Positions 33,616 through 42,802 are shown, counted from the stretch's first letter. The stretch is DNA of 64,000 bases from an uncultured Bacillota bacterium (GCA_949290865.1 CASETM010000100.1:31517-95516), one strand, 5' to 3'. Notes: generated by a model not told the origin, from the letters alone. A program made the numbers and translations.

Positions 33616-36121
33616 TGTCTGCCAATAAGTAATTGCGCATCTGTTTATTTTTTCTGTTAAACTCTTCTAAACCGTTTTTATCAGTATTAGCAATTAAAAG
33701 TTCTAATTCTCTGGCTGATATACGCATCCCGCCTTTAGAGGCAATAATCGTCTGTTCTAAAGCGTCAGATGTTGCCACATAAACCTGATAATTCTGCGCC
33801 AAATCATGCGTAACCTTTTCAATATAATTGTCTGCTGTCTGAGCTTCCTTGGTATAGACTATATAGATATTATCCTTTTTCTCAATCGAACCCATGTTCT
33901 TTTTTACCTTGTATGCATCAAAAACCAGAATCAGCAGACATTTTCTATAACCCTGATAATTGCATAATATATTGATCAGCATTTCTCTGGCACTGTCTAG
34001 ATTTTCTGCTGCCACTTTTTTCAGACTGTTCCATGAATATATGATATTATAGCCATCAACAAGCAGGCATTCTGGCAGTATTATGACTTTTTCTTCATTT
34101 TTTCTTTCGATCGTCCGATTCATCTCTTTAGATAGTCTTCTTTTTACTGGACCATATGTTCTGATAAATATTTCTTCCAGTTCTTTTTCATCAATTTTCA
34201 AATCCATTTTTTTTCTTTCTTTTGTTTTATTCTGATACACAAACGGCAAATGCATATAGTTTTCTACTTCATCATATTTTACATAGAATCCAGCACCATG
34301 CTGGCAGAAAACTGAACCTGTTGGAAACAGACGATCTGTTTCACTGTCATAGCCAATTTCGTCAATAATTTTCTGACTGTCCTTGCATTCATCATATCCA
34401 CTTAACGCATAAAACAGTTTTCCTTCACCTTTTGTCAGCGACATAAACTGCTGATGATAGGATTTCATTAATCTTGCTGGCATACGCCCAGTAATCACTG
34501 TTTGATCATCGTAACTGTTGACCTGATACTCACTGTGAAAACGATCCAGATCATAAACAATTTTGCTTAAAAGAGAATGACTGACAGTCATTTCAAACTG
34601 ATAATATGGTTCTAGTAATAACGAAATTGCTTTTTTCAGGCCATTTCTGATAGCACGATAAGTCGCTTCCCTAAAATCTCCACCTTCTGTATGTTTAAGA
34701 TGGCCTTTCCCTGACAGCAATGTCATCTTGATATCAGTAATTGGTGAGCCCGTTAATACCCCTATGTGTTCAATTTCATTCATATGCGTCAAAATCAGTT
34801 TCTGATAATTCACTGAAAGAAGATCTTTAGGACATTGATTTTCAATAACGATCCCTTCGCCTCTTGGTAAGGGTTCTAGCAAAATATGAACTTCTGCATA
34901 ATGTCGCAAAGGTTCGAAATGTCCAACACCCTCTACTTTATTACTGATGGTTTCCAAATATGATATTTTCCCCTCATCAAAATTCACATCATAGCCAAAT
35001 CGCTCTTTAATTTTATGTTTGAGCGCATCTAACTGAATTTCTCCCATGACTTTTGTCTGCAATTCTTGTGTATTTTCATCATAGCTGATCTGTAAAGCAG
35101 GATCTTCATTTCCTATTTTTTTTATATTTTCAATTGCCTGATGCCTATCAGCCTGATCAGGCAAAATAATATGATAGCTAGTAAATGGTATCAGCATCTG
35201 TCTGACAGGTTGCATCTTTCCAAAGGTATAGCCTATAGGCAGCTGATTCAGTCCACGGCAGGCAATGATTTCTCCAGCCTGACATTCATGAACATTTTCA
35301 TAGTTCTTTCCCGAATAGATCCTTAGTTCATCAATCTTGTGTCCATCAATTTCTTCTTTCACTTTGAGTTTTCCACCAGTCAGTTTTATAAAAGTCAGCT
35401 GACTGTTTTTATCATCAATTTTTTTAAACACAATTCCGCTTAAAACATCATAATACAGTTTTTCCTTTGTATAACGATCAAGAATGTCCAAAAAATCTAA
35501 AACACCTTCATTTTTTAAAGCTGAACCAAAACAAACTGGAAATACCTGGCGCTGACAAATAGCATCCTGAATATCTTCATCACTTAAGGTCTGATCGAAA
35601 TATTTGTCTAACAGATCATCATTGATCAAGGAAATGTTTTCTGCAAATGATCCATCAACCGCAAAACAGCTGGAATCAAGATTTTTCTGCAGTTCATTGA
35701 GAATTTCCTGCTTTGTCCAGTATGCCAGATCCATTTTATTGACAAAAATAAAAGCCGGAATATGATAATGTTTCAACAGTTTCCATATTGTTTTTGTATG
35801 ACCCTGAACACCATCTTTTGCCGAAATAATGACAATGGCATAATCTAATACCTGTAACGTTCTTTCCATTTCACAGGCAAAATCGACATGTCCTGGTGTG
35901 TCTAAAAAAATGAACGAACTGTTTTTATATGGCATAACACTTTGTTTAGAATAAATCGTAATCCCTCTGGAACGTTCCTGTTCATCATAGTCAAAATACG
36001 TGTCTTTTTTATCGACTCGTCCCATTTTTTTTATAATACCCGTGTGATATAACATTGCTTCTGATAAAGTTGTTTTTCCTGCATCGACGTGTGCAAGCAT
36101 ACCAATCGTTATATGTTTCAT
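33599..36121 (-). CDS. TetM/EF-G-like ribosomal GTPase fused to a YacP/Rae1-like NYN nuclease domain
   Basis: About 840 residues. N-terminal GTPase: G1 HVDAGKTT (11-18), RGIT switch, DTPGH (74-78), NKMD (128-131), then EF-G-like domains II to V (GEGIVIENQCP, GGDFREATYRAIRNG, PGRM-like ITGRMPARL). This resembles tetracycline ribosomal protection proteins more than EF-G. At about 680-840 follows an NYN/PIN domain close to YacP/Rae1: LLVDGYNIIYSW (Asp689), LVFDAY (Asp735), QTADNYIEK (Asp764), VATSDALEQ (Asp786), SARELELL. Rae1 cuts mRNA in the ribosome A site. The fusion therefore suggests a factor bringing a nuclease to the ribosome. The ATG at 36119-36121 follows GGAG. Confidence 0.88.
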   Translation of the reverse strand: MKHITIGMLAHVDAGKTTLSEAMLYHTGIIKKMGRVDKKDTYFDYDEQERSRGITIYSKQSVMPYKNSSFIFLDTPGHVDFACEMERTLQVLDYAIVIISAKDGVQGHTKTIWKLLKHYHIPAFIFVNKMDLAYWTKQEILNELQKNLDSSCFAVDGSFAENISLINDDLLDKYFDQTLSDEDIQDAICQRQVFPVCFGSALKNEGVLDFLDILDRYTKEKLYYDVLSGIVFKKIDDKNSQLTFIKLTGGKLKVKEEIDGHKIDELRIYSGKNYENVHECQAGEIIACRGLNQLPIGYTFGKMQPVRQMLIPFTSYHIILPDQADRHQAIENIKKIGNEDPALQISYDENTQELQTKVMGEIQLDALKHKIKERFGYDVNFDEGKISYLETISNKVEGVGHFEPLRHYAEVHILLEPLPRGEGIVIENQCPKDLLSVNYQKLILTHMNEIEHIGVLTGSPITDIKMTLLSGKGHLKHTEGGDFREATYRAIRNGLKKAISLLLEPYYQFEMTVSHSLLSKIVYDLDRFHSEYQVNSYDDQTVITGRMPARLMKSYHQQFMSLTKGEGKLFYALSGYDECKDSQKIIDEIGYDSETDRLFPTGSVFCQHGAGFYVKYDEVENYMHLPFVYQNKTKERKKMDLKIDEKELEEIFIRTYGPVKRRLSKEMNRTIERKNEEKVIILPECLLVDGYNIIYSWNSLKKVAAENLDSAREMLINILCNYQGYRKCLLILVFDAYKVKKNMGSIEKKDNIYIVYTKEAQTADNYIEKVTHDLAQNYQVYVATSDALEQTIIASKGGMRISARELELLIANTDKNGLEEFNRKNKQMRNYLLADIKKDH

Positions 36122-36142
36122 AGTTTTCTCCATTTCTTCATT

Positions 36143-36171
36143 ATTTTAACGAATATCATATTGACAGTCAA
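36143..36171 (-). promoter_or_regulatory. Promoter of the GTPase-NYN gene
   Basis: Minus strand: TTGACT (36166-36171), 17 bases, TAAAAT (36143-36148). RNA start near 36136, leader about 15 bases. The -35 is inside a perfect inverted repeat TTGAC-A-GTCAA at 36161-36171. Confidence 0.75.
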
Positions 36172-36173
36172 TG

Positions 36174-36196
36174 AAAAACACCATAGGGAATGGTGT
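36174..36196 (-). terminator. tcdA terminator
   Basis: ACACCAT / ATGGTGT stem with loop AGGGA (36178-36196), T run on the minus strand directly ahead of the next promoter. Confidence 0.75.
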
Positions 36197-36210
36197 CAAC
36201 AAAAGTGAAT

Positions 36211-36918
36211 TTATACCGTTTTCAACAGATCCTTAATCACTTCACCAGCAATGATCAGTCCTGCAACAGATGGAACAAAAGCAATGCTGCCAGGAATCTG
36301 TTTATGTGAAGTTTCATCAATGACTTTCTCGGATTCAATGGGTGTTTCTGTAGAATAAACAACTTTCAAATGCTTTATTCCTCTTTTTTTCAGTTCTCTT
36401 CGCATTACTCTTGCCAGTGGGCATACTGATGTTTGCGTGATATCAGCGACTTTAAGCTGTGTTGGATCCATTTTATTACCTGTTCCCATCGAAGAAATTA
36501 TGGGAACATGATTCTGCTCTGCCAGCTGTACGAGCAACAGTTTCGCTGTCACTGTATCAACTGCATCAATAATATAGTCATACTGATCAAGTAAAATACT
36601 GTTTTTGTTTTCTGGCAGAAAAAACATGTCATATTTACCAACTTGACAGCATGGATTGACAGCATGGATTCTTTCTGCCATGACATCAACTTTGAGCCTG
36701 CCTGTTGTTTCATGGGTTGCAATAATCTGTCGATTGATGTTAGAAACAGATACACGATCATGGTCAACAAGATCTATATGACCTATACCACTTCTGGCTA
36801 ATGCTTCAACAACAAAGCCACCAACACCACCAATTCCAAAGACAATGATTCTAGCTTCTTTCAGCTTTTTTAATCCTTCTTTACCAATTAATAACTGTGT
36901 TCTAGAAAATTCTTCCAT
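36211..36918 (-). CDS. tcdA: tRNA threonylcarbamoyladenosine dehydratase
   Basis: About 235 residues, E1-like ThiF fold. ATP-binding GIGGVGGFVVEALARSGIG, DHDRVSVSNINRQ, and DAVDTVTAKL; C-terminal GSIAFVPSVAGLIIAGEVI is the TcdA (CsdL/YgdL) type. Converts t6A37 to cyclic ct6A in tRNAs reading ANN codons. The ATG after GGAGCGAGTGG is preferred. It has its own promoter (AATCAA/ATCATA on plus, i.e. TTGATT -17- TATGAT at 36964-36992). Confidence 0.92.
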   Translation of the reverse strand: MEEFSRTQLLIGKEGLKKLKEARIIVFGIGGVGGFVVEALARSGIGHIDLVDHDRVSVSNINRQIIATHETTGRLKVDVMAERIHAVNPCCQVGKYDMFFLPENKNSILLDQYDYIIDAVDTVTAKLLLVQLAEQNHVPIISSMGTGNKMDPTQLKVADITQTSVCPLARVMRRELKKRGIKHLKVVYSTETPIESEKVIDETSHKQIPGSIAFVPSVAGLIIAGEVIKDLLKTV

Positions 36919-36963
36919 GACCACTCGCTCCATTCTTTTTTCATATAGTTTTCAATATATTCA

Positions 36964-36992
36964 ATCATAACGGGAATTGTTGATATAATCAA
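36964..36992 (-). promoter_or_regulatory. tcdA promoter
   Basis: Minus strand: TTGATT (36987-36992), 17 bases, TATGAT (36964-36969). Confidence 0.65.
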
Positions 36993-37034
36993 TGTTCTTT
37001 TTTCATATTTTACCCAGATTTTTATATTATAAAT

Positions 37035-37068
37035 AAAAAATGCTTTTCGTTCTTTTGAAAAGCATTTT
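37035..37068 (-). terminator. Terminator of the GH4 gene
   Basis: 12-bp stem AAAATGCTTTTC / GAAAAGCATTTT (37037-37048, 37057-37068), T run on the minus strand. Confidence 0.85.
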
Positions 37069-37082
37069 CATCAAATCAATTA

Positions 37083-38480
37083 TTATAATCCTTGTTCAGT
37101 CAATTCTCTGGCAACATCATCTTTGATCGTTACCCCTGCTGCTTCCAGTTCAGCAATCTTGTCAGCGAACTGTGGCAGATATTTCTTATGAGCGATCAGC
37201 AGTTCATTAAGAACGTTCATCATTTTTTCTCCGGCTACTGTCTGTGGATTTAAGATGAATGCTTCTACTAGCATTCCGTAGTCTCCGGTTACAGCTGCTT
37301 CTTCAACGCACAGTTCCATGTTTTTCATGCATTGCAGCCATCCTCTTTCTGCCGGTGCCAGTGGTCCAAAAGCAATCGCTCTTGCTCCTGTTGATCCGAT
37401 ATATGATGACACTTCTACAGCAACATCTGCTGGCAGATCAGGCACAGCGCCATTGTTCTTTGTGGTTACGACAATATGGCTTAACTTGTTGCCATAGATT
37501 GATGCAATTGTTTCACAGGCTGCATCACTGTAATGTGTTCCCCCACGCTTTGTTAACTGTTCTGGCTTGTAGTTCAGATTTGGATCTTTATACAGTTCAA
37601 ACAGTTCTGCTTCCGTCTGTTTAACCTGCTGTCCACGTGTTCCGATTGTATTATATTCTTCCAGACCATGAGCAAGCATTTCTTCTTCACGATAATAGTA
37701 TCTGTGATATCCACATGGGATCATGTTCATTGTTAACAGCTGTTCTTTAAAGAATTTAACATCAAAGATATTTGCTGGTGTTCCGTCATCAACATTTGGA
37801 TCGAATGTTGCTTCAATAATATCTTTTGTTACTTCTTTTCCATTTTCATCATAAACCTTATGCCAGTGGAAATGGTTCAATCCGGCAAATTTGTAAGTCA
37901 CCTGATCAAGTGTTTTTCCGATCATCTGTGGTTCTTTCATCATCGCATTAACAGGCACATTGCAAAGTCCAATAACTTTATCCCATTTTCCATATTTCAT
38001 AACGGCTTCTGTCACCATTCCTGATGGATTGGTAAAGTTAACAAGCCAGGCATCAGGACACAGTTCTTTCATGTCTTCAACGATATCCAAAATTACTGGA
38101 ATTGTTCTTAATGCTTTGAATATTCCTCCAGCACCATTGGTTTCCTGTCCCAGCATGCCATATGAAAATGGAATTCTTTCATCTTTGATACGGGCATTCA
38201 GCAAGCCAACTCTAAACTGTGTTGTTACGAAATCTGCACCAGGCAATGCTTCTCTACGATTTAATGTCAAATGAACTTTGACATCATATGGTGAAGCATC
38301 CCACATACGTTGAGCCATGGCTCCAACGATTTCCATTTTTTCTTTTCCTTCTTCAACATCAACAAGCCACATTTCTCTGATTGGCAGTTCATCATATCTC
38401 TTGATGAATCCTTCTACTAATTCTGGTGTATAAGAACTTCCTCCACCAATTGTAACGATTTTAACAGGTTTTTTTTCCAT
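37083..38480 (-). CDS. 6-phospho-beta-glucosidase, GH4 family
   Basis: 465 residues. GH4 enzymes use NAD+ and Mn2+. Rossmann start VKIVTIGGGSSYTPELVEGF, the metal-site Cys in GLCNVPVNAM, and His in AGLNHFHWHKV are present. NGAGGIFKALRTIPVIL and VNFTNPSGMVTEAV are family hallmarks; the pattern is closest to LicH/CelF-type 6-phospho-beta-glucosidases that cleave PTS-imported cellobiose or similar. No PTS or regulator is adjacent. AGGAGG precedes the ATG, with a TATAAT at 38507-38512 (minus). Confidence 0.92.
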   Translation of the reverse strand: MEKKPVKIVTIGGGSSYTPELVEGFIKRYDELPIREMWLVDVEEGKEKMEIVGAMAQRMWDASPYDVKVHLTLNRREALPGADFVTTQFRVGLLNARIKDERIPFSYGMLGQETNGAGGIFKALRTIPVILDIVEDMKELCPDAWLVNFTNPSGMVTEAVMKYGKWDKVIGLCNVPVNAMMKEPQMIGKTLDQVTYKFAGLNHFHWHKVYDENGKEVTKDIIEATFDPNVDDGTPANIFDVKFFKEQLLTMNMIPCGYHRYYYREEEMLAHGLEEYNTIGTRGQQVKQTEAELFELYKDPNLNYKPEQLTKRGGTHYSDAACETIASIYGNKLSHIVVTTKNNGAVPDLPADVAVEVSSYIGSTGARAIAFGPLAPAERGWLQCMKNMELCVEEAAVTGDYGMLVEAFILNPQTVAGEKMMNVLNELLIAHKKYLPQFADKIAELEAAGVTIKDDVARELTEQGL

Positions 38481-38621
38481 CTTATTTCCTCCTTTTAACT
38501 GCTATTATTATAACATAGCAACATGCAAAAAATATTGACTTTCACAAAATGAAAAAATAACTGCATCCGTATATAAAACTGGTGAAATTGATTCATTTTC
38601 TGATACTGAAATCATCTTTAT

Positions 38622-38647
38622 AAAAAAGAACTGCTATAAACAGCTCT
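38622..38647 (-). terminator. Terminator of the PNPOx-ferredoxin gene
   Basis: Seven-pair stem AGAACTG / CAGCTCT (one G-T pair) overlapping the stop codon, T run on the minus strand. Confidence 0.65.
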
Positions 38648-39263
38648 TTGCTTTTCTGATTGCTTTCCGTGGACAAATTTCCGCACACTTCCCACATTTT
38701 AGACAATGTTCATTTTGAATTCTGACAGGTTTTACCGTTATATCAATACATCTTTGTGGACAAACCCGTAGACAGGCCTTACAGTAAATACACTGTTCAG
38801 TAACAGAAAACTGCAGCATATCATGCTCCTTCGCAAAAGACAATGTCTTACGGTATATAGGAGTTTGAGTAAGATCAAGATATTCTCCCTGATAACAATA
38901 CATTTCAAAGACCACTAAGACATTCAATGCTTTTTCATTGGCATAAACTTTTCTTAGATATCCATTCTTTTCTAGAATTTCCGCTTTAAGTTCCTGTTTG
39001 ATATTTCTGACTTGTCCAGATAATGAGACACTTTTCTGTTCTGTCATTTGTCTGCCAATGATTCCAGTTAAAGTTATTTCCGCTTCATCTTGCAGACAGT
39101 CATAGATATCATTTCCTTTGGCAAGCATAAAATATATTTTATGTTCTTTTAATAACATCAAATCAACCACTGCAGAAACTGGCTTACCGTTTTCATTAAC
39201 AGTGGACAGGACTGCCTGATGAATATCATTAACAAAAAATTCAACAATTTCATCTGATTCCAT
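38634..39263 (-). CDS. Flavin-binding (PNPOx-like) protein with two 4Fe-4S clusters
   Basis: 209 residues. The N-terminal 120 residues look like a pyridoxamine 5'-phosphate oxidase-type split-barrel (AVLSTVNENGKPVSAVVDLM, NDIYDCLQDEAEITLTG, VSLSGQVRNI). The C-terminal part is a bacterial two-cluster ferredoxin: CIYCKACLRVCPQRC and CLKCGKCAEICPRKA. Probably a flavin-ferredoxin electron carrier or reductase; partner unknown. Single-gene unit between terminators. Confidence 0.85.
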   Translation of the reverse strand: MESDEIVEFFVNDIHQAVLSTVNENGKPVSAVVDLMLLKEHKIYFMLAKGNDIYDCLQDEAEITLTGIIGRQMTEQKSVSLSGQVRNIKQELKAEILEKNGYLRKVYANEKALNVLVVFEMYCYQGEYLDLTQTPIYRKTLSFAKEHDMLQFSVTEQCIYCKACLRVCPQRCIDITVKPVRIQNEHCLKCGKCAEICPRKAIRKAKSCL

Positions 39264-39287
39264 AATATGTACCTCTTTAATTGCAAA

Positions 39288-39311
39288 ATGAAAATCCGCT
39301 TTTGCGGATTT
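39288..39311 (-). terminator. adk terminator
   Basis: Perfect 8-bp stem AAATCCGC / GCGGATTT, loop TTTT, overlapping the stop codon; minus strand continues TTCATTTT. Confidence 0.75.
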
Positions 39312-39969
39312 AAATTTTATCTAATATGTCGTAAATATCCTGAGTAACCTGATCCATTGTCTGATCACCATTAACGTTGATCAGTTCACCTTTCATCTGA
39401 TAATAATCAATCAATGGTTTTGTCTGTTTATTGTAGGTATCAATACGTACCTGAACAGCTTCTTCACTTTCATCAGCTCTTTGCAGCAGCTGACCACCAC
39501 AGACATCACAGACACCTTCTACTTTTGGTGGATTATAAACAATGTGATATGATTTTCCACAATCTTCACATGTTCTTCTTCCTGATAATCTTTTGATTAG
39601 AACATCTTCAGGAATATCCAGATTAATAACAGCATCGATCTTAAAATCAAACATATCACAGATATCCTGTAATTTTTTAGCCTGAACAATTGTTCTAGGA
39701 AAACCATCTAATATAAAACCGTTTTTAAATTCTTCAGTATGAATATTTTCATGCAAATATTCTTCAACCATCTGAATGGTGAAATCATCAGGTACCAGAT
39801 ATCCAAAAGAAATAAAATATTTTGCGATCACGCCATATTTTGTTTCTTCTTTTATTGCTTTTCTAAATAAATCACCTGTTGAAATCTGTTTTAAATTATA
39901 TTTTTCAACAAGTTTTGCAGCTTGTGTTCCTTTTCCTGCCCCTGGAGGCCCCATTAAAATAATATTCAT
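39310..39969 (-). CDS. adk: Adenylate kinase
   Basis: 219 residues. Converts ATP + AMP to 2 ADP. P-loop GPPGAGKGTQAAKL, AMP-binding STGDLFR and DGFPRTIVQAK, and the zinc-type lid CEDCGKSYHIVYNPPKVEG with CDVC. Four Cys in the lid mark the Gram-positive zinc form. The start is the ATG at 39967-39969 or the in-frame TTG just before it; both follow AAGGAGTGAT. Promoter at 39994-40022. It is alone here, not in the ribosomal-protein operon where many Bacillota keep it. Confidence 0.95.
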   Translation of the reverse strand: MNIILMGPPGAGKGTQAAKLVEKYNLKQISTGDLFRKAIKEETKYGVIAKYFISFGYLVPDDFTIQMVEEYLHENIHTEEFKNGFILDGFPRTIVQAKKLQDICDMFDFKIDAVINLDIPEDVLIKRLSGRRTCEDCGKSYHIVYNPPKVEGVCDVCGGQLLQRADESEEAVQVRIDTYNKQTKPLIDYYQMKGELINVNGDQTMDQVTQDIYDILDKI

Positions 39970-39993
39970 CAATATAATCACTCCTTAAAGCCT

Positions 39994-40022
39994 ATTATAT
40001 TCTTTTTTTTATATAATTGAAA
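39994..40022 (-). promoter_or_regulatory. adk promoter
   Basis: Minus strand: TTTCAA (40017-40022), 17 bases, TATAAT (39994-39999), ending 9 bases before the AAGGAG. Confidence 0.75.
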
Positions 40023-40084
40023 CAAAAAAAACAAAAAAAAGAAAAGGCTTACAAAAAATTTATAATCTATCAAAAAAATTCTTG

Positions 40085-40114
40085 AATAAAGCGAACAGAA
40101 TTGTTCGCTTTATT
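40085..40114 (-). terminator. L,D-transpeptidase terminator
   Basis: Perfect 13-bp stem AATAAAGCGAACA / TGTTCGCTTTATT overlapping the stop codon; a T run follows 5 bases later on the minus strand. Confidence 0.75.
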
Positions 40115-41597
40115 AATGGATAAATACCATATCACCCAGTTTAACATAACCATAAATCGTTTTAACATCTTCGAGCTGAAGATTGATACAGCCATGTGAA
40201 CCTTTTGTTTTATAAAGTTCTGGAGACCAGTTAGCCCAGTCACTCCTGTTCATATAATGATACCCGGTTCCTGTCCAGGTAATACGAATCCAATACTTTG
40301 TTGGTGTTTCATAATCTTCACCTACCAGTGTGTATTCCAGTTTCTTATCTTTGATATACCAGCATCCTGTCTTTGTCGCTCTAGTTGGATCACTTGGTAA
40401 ACCAGTAACACATTTTGCACTGTAGACAACTTCTCCATTTTGAAATACATATACCATCTGAGCTGCGATATCAACTTCCGTATAATTTGATGTATCCCAG
40501 TCTTCTTCTGGATTTTCATAATTCATATGATCGCCTTTGTTTTTATAATTCGGTTCTAGAGAAACCGTGAGTGCTTTCTTATTGGCTTTACTCTGATCCT
40601 CAATATAGGCATCTATCAATTTCTGTTCCGTATCCGCTTTAATCGCATTATAGGCATCTTCTACAGTCTGATTATAATTCAGCTGCCAGCCATAATCACC
40701 ACCAGATACTTCAATTATTGCTCCGGTGTGCGATTTAAAGCTTCTCGTTTTTCCGACTGTTTTATATTTCAGACAGAATTCTTCAACCCATTCTGCCATT
40801 TTGTCTTTATCAACATCAACACTGCCATCGGTTCCGATAATGATCCAGTCTTTGATATCATTAGGTGTGATCGTTTCATAATGATCTTCTCCCATATCCC
40901 ATTGAATCCATTTTAATACATATTTATTATATGTAGCCAGTTCCTGTTCGATCGTATCACTGTCTTTGACGATGGTTGGTTCTAAATAGACAGATTCCTT
41001 ATCTAAATTAATACTGTCAGTCAGTTCTTTTAAAGCTTCATCTAAAACTTTGTACAGCTTTTCACTGTCAAGTTGATTTCCCTGTTCTTCAGCCACGACC
41101 TTACCTGATTTTGTTTCACTGTCATATTTGACATAGGCATTCTGTGGTGCTGAAATCTGATATGTATCACTTCCTGTGATCAGCACTGATGCATTCATCA
41201 GCTGCTGCAAGCTTTCAGCATTATATGTTGTTTCAAAAACATGATCAAAATCATTATTTGTCAGTATTTTATAAAAAGTAATACCTTGATGTGCTTTTTC
41301 AAAACACTGATCAACGATATCTTCATAACTGACCTGCAAATCGATATCTTTTCCTTTAATGATCAGATTTTCATCATTTCTTCCTTTAAGTTCCAACTGA
41401 TACTCGTTGATATACTGCTTGATATAATTCTTTGCTTCCTTAACGGTCATTCCCGAAACATCAATTTTACCAATACACGTATTTGGATAAAATTTATCAT
41501 TATAGTATATTGTAAAAGCCATCAGAATCATGAGAATAAAACCGACAATGATCACAACAATTTTCCCATTTTTAGTCAATTTAACACGTTTTATCAT
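40113..41597 (-). CDS. L,D-transpeptidase (YkuD) with N-terminal membrane anchor
   Basis: 494 residues. One N-terminal transmembrane helix (VVIIVGFILMILMAFTIYY), then two repeated putative peptidoglycan-binding segments (about 40-300; GKIDVSGMTVKEAKNYI is their typical start), then the YkuD domain at about 360-494 with VYVFQNGEVVYSAKCVTG, HYMNRSDWANW and the catalytic KGSHGCINLQ. Forms 3-3 cross-links in peptidoglycan or anchors proteins at the wall. Located outside the membrane. It follows the PfkB gene by about 70 bases. Confidence 0.92.
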   Translation of the reverse strand: MIKRVKLTKNGKIVVIIVGFILMILMAFTIYYNDKFYPNTCIGKIDVSGMTVKEAKNYIKQYINEYQLELKGRNDENLIIKGKDIDLQVSYEDIVDQCFEKAHQGITFYKILTNNDFDHVFETTYNAESLQQLMNASVLITGSDTYQISAPQNAYVKYDSETKSGKVVAEEQGNQLDSEKLYKVLDEALKELTDSINLDKESVYLEPTIVKDSDTIEQELATYNKYVLKWIQWDMGEDHYETITPNDIKDWIIIGTDGSVDVDKDKMAEWVEEFCLKYKTVGKTRSFKSHTGAIIEVSGGDYGWQLNYNQTVEDAYNAIKADTEQKLIDAYIEDQSKANKKALTVSLEPNYKNKGDHMNYENPEEDWDTSNYTEVDIAAQMVYVFQNGEVVYSAKCVTGLPSDPTRATKTGCWYIKDKKLEYTLVGEDYETPTKYWIRITWTGTGYHYMNRSDWANWSPELYKTKGSHGCINLQLEDVKTIYGYVKLGDMVFIH

Positions 41598-41668
41598 CCT
41601 ATCACCTACACTATGTGTATTCTACAACTATATAAAATAACTGTCAAAAAAAATATATTTATTTTTTC

Positions 41669-42595
41669 TTAAACATCTTTATCAATACCAAATTCTCTTG
41701 GCAGGAATCGTGGACAGACATTTTCAATAGATGTAATCACACTGGCAGCCAGTTTCGTTCCGATTTTTGTAGACTCTGCCAGATTTTTCCCGTATGTCAG
41801 ACCGATTGCCAATCCAGCACAGAAAGCATCACCCGCTCCTGTCGTATCCTTCACATTGATCTTTTTTGCCAGACAGATTCCTGATTCACCCTGATCATTG
41901 ACATAAATGCTGCCTTTCGCACCCATTGTCACAACCAGTCCTTTCATCTGACTGGCAGCAACTTTTTCTTTCATAATTGGCAAAAGCTCTTCTGGTTCAT
42001 ATTGAGAATAATCTTCAGTAAACAGCTGCCCTGCTTCTATCTCATTACAGACAAGACAGTCAAACTGTTTCAAAAAATCTCTTCTTTCCACAGCAATTGC
42101 CATATTTGAGATAACTGCAAAAATTTTTTTGTGATATTTTTTGGCATAATACAGTGTCTTTTTAACAATACTGGCATCTATATCCGCTTCTAAAACAATC
42201 GCATCACAATCTTTAAATATTTCATCACCTTTACAATCAATCAGATCTAATAAAGGCAGTAGATTTGGTCTTTGAGATATAGATCCCGCCAAATCTCCTT
42301 TTTCATCAAAAATTGCCAGCCATGTCCCCATTCCATTAGGCATTTTCAGAATATAATCAGTATTGACTTTGTGATTTTTCAGTTTTCTTAATACTTCTTC
42401 ACCTAACGCACTGTCATCGACAATTGAAACGAATGTTGGTCGCAGTTCAATATTGGCTATATCTTCAACAACATTACGACTGACACCTCCATGAATATAC
42501 TGTATATATCCAGCATTTCTTCCATCTGGAATATATGTATTTAATGGAAACCCTTTGATATCTACAAAGACGGCTCCAATAACGACAATTCCCAT
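41669..42595 (-). CDS. PfkB family kinase, pseudouridine kinase-like
   Basis: About 308 residues. C-terminal PfkB signature DTTGAGDAFCAGLAIG with catalytic Asp. The N-terminal GGVSRNVVEDIANI matches the GGVxRNxAENLA pattern of pseudouridine kinases (PsuK) more than ribokinases. No psuG glycosidase gene is nearby, so the substrate stays uncertain. The ATG at 42593-42595 follows AAAGGTGG. Divergent from the alpha/beta hydrolase. Confidence 0.85.
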   Translation of the reverse strand: MGIVVIGAVFVDIKGFPLNTYIPDGRNAGYIQYIHGGVSRNVVEDIANIELRPTFVSIVDDSALGEEVLRKLKNHKVNTDYILKMPNGMGTWLAIFDEKGDLAGSISQRPNLLPLLDLIDCKGDEIFKDCDAIVLEADIDASIVKKTLYYAKKYHKKIFAVISNMAIAVERRDFLKQFDCLVCNEIEAGQLFTEDYSQYEPEELLPIMKEKVAASQMKGLVVTMGAKGSIYVNDQGESGICLAKKINVKDTTGAGDAFCAGLAIGLTYGKNLAESTKIGTKLAASVITSIENVCPRFLPREFGIDKDV

Positions 42596-42802
42596 CAAAA
42601 TTCCACCTTTCGTGACATATTATAGCATAGTGGCAAAACGTAATAAAAGTCATCTTTTCATATTTTTTATACTTTCTTTACAAAAAAAGATTGATTCACA
42701 AAAGCATGTTAAAACTCCAAAATATCTTGACATTTTCACATCTTAATCCTGTTTTTGATATAATGATAGAAACAGGATATCTCAAAAAATGGAGGAATAG
42801 TG

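Noticed and set aside
33599..36121. Acquired tetracycline resistance determinant
   Set aside because: No mobile element, base composition equals neighbours, and it carries an extra NYN domain not found in classical Tet proteins; likely chromosomal.
42599..42799. Riboswitch between the two PfkB-side genes
   Set aside because: Only divergent promoter-type boxes were seen; no conserved fold recognised.
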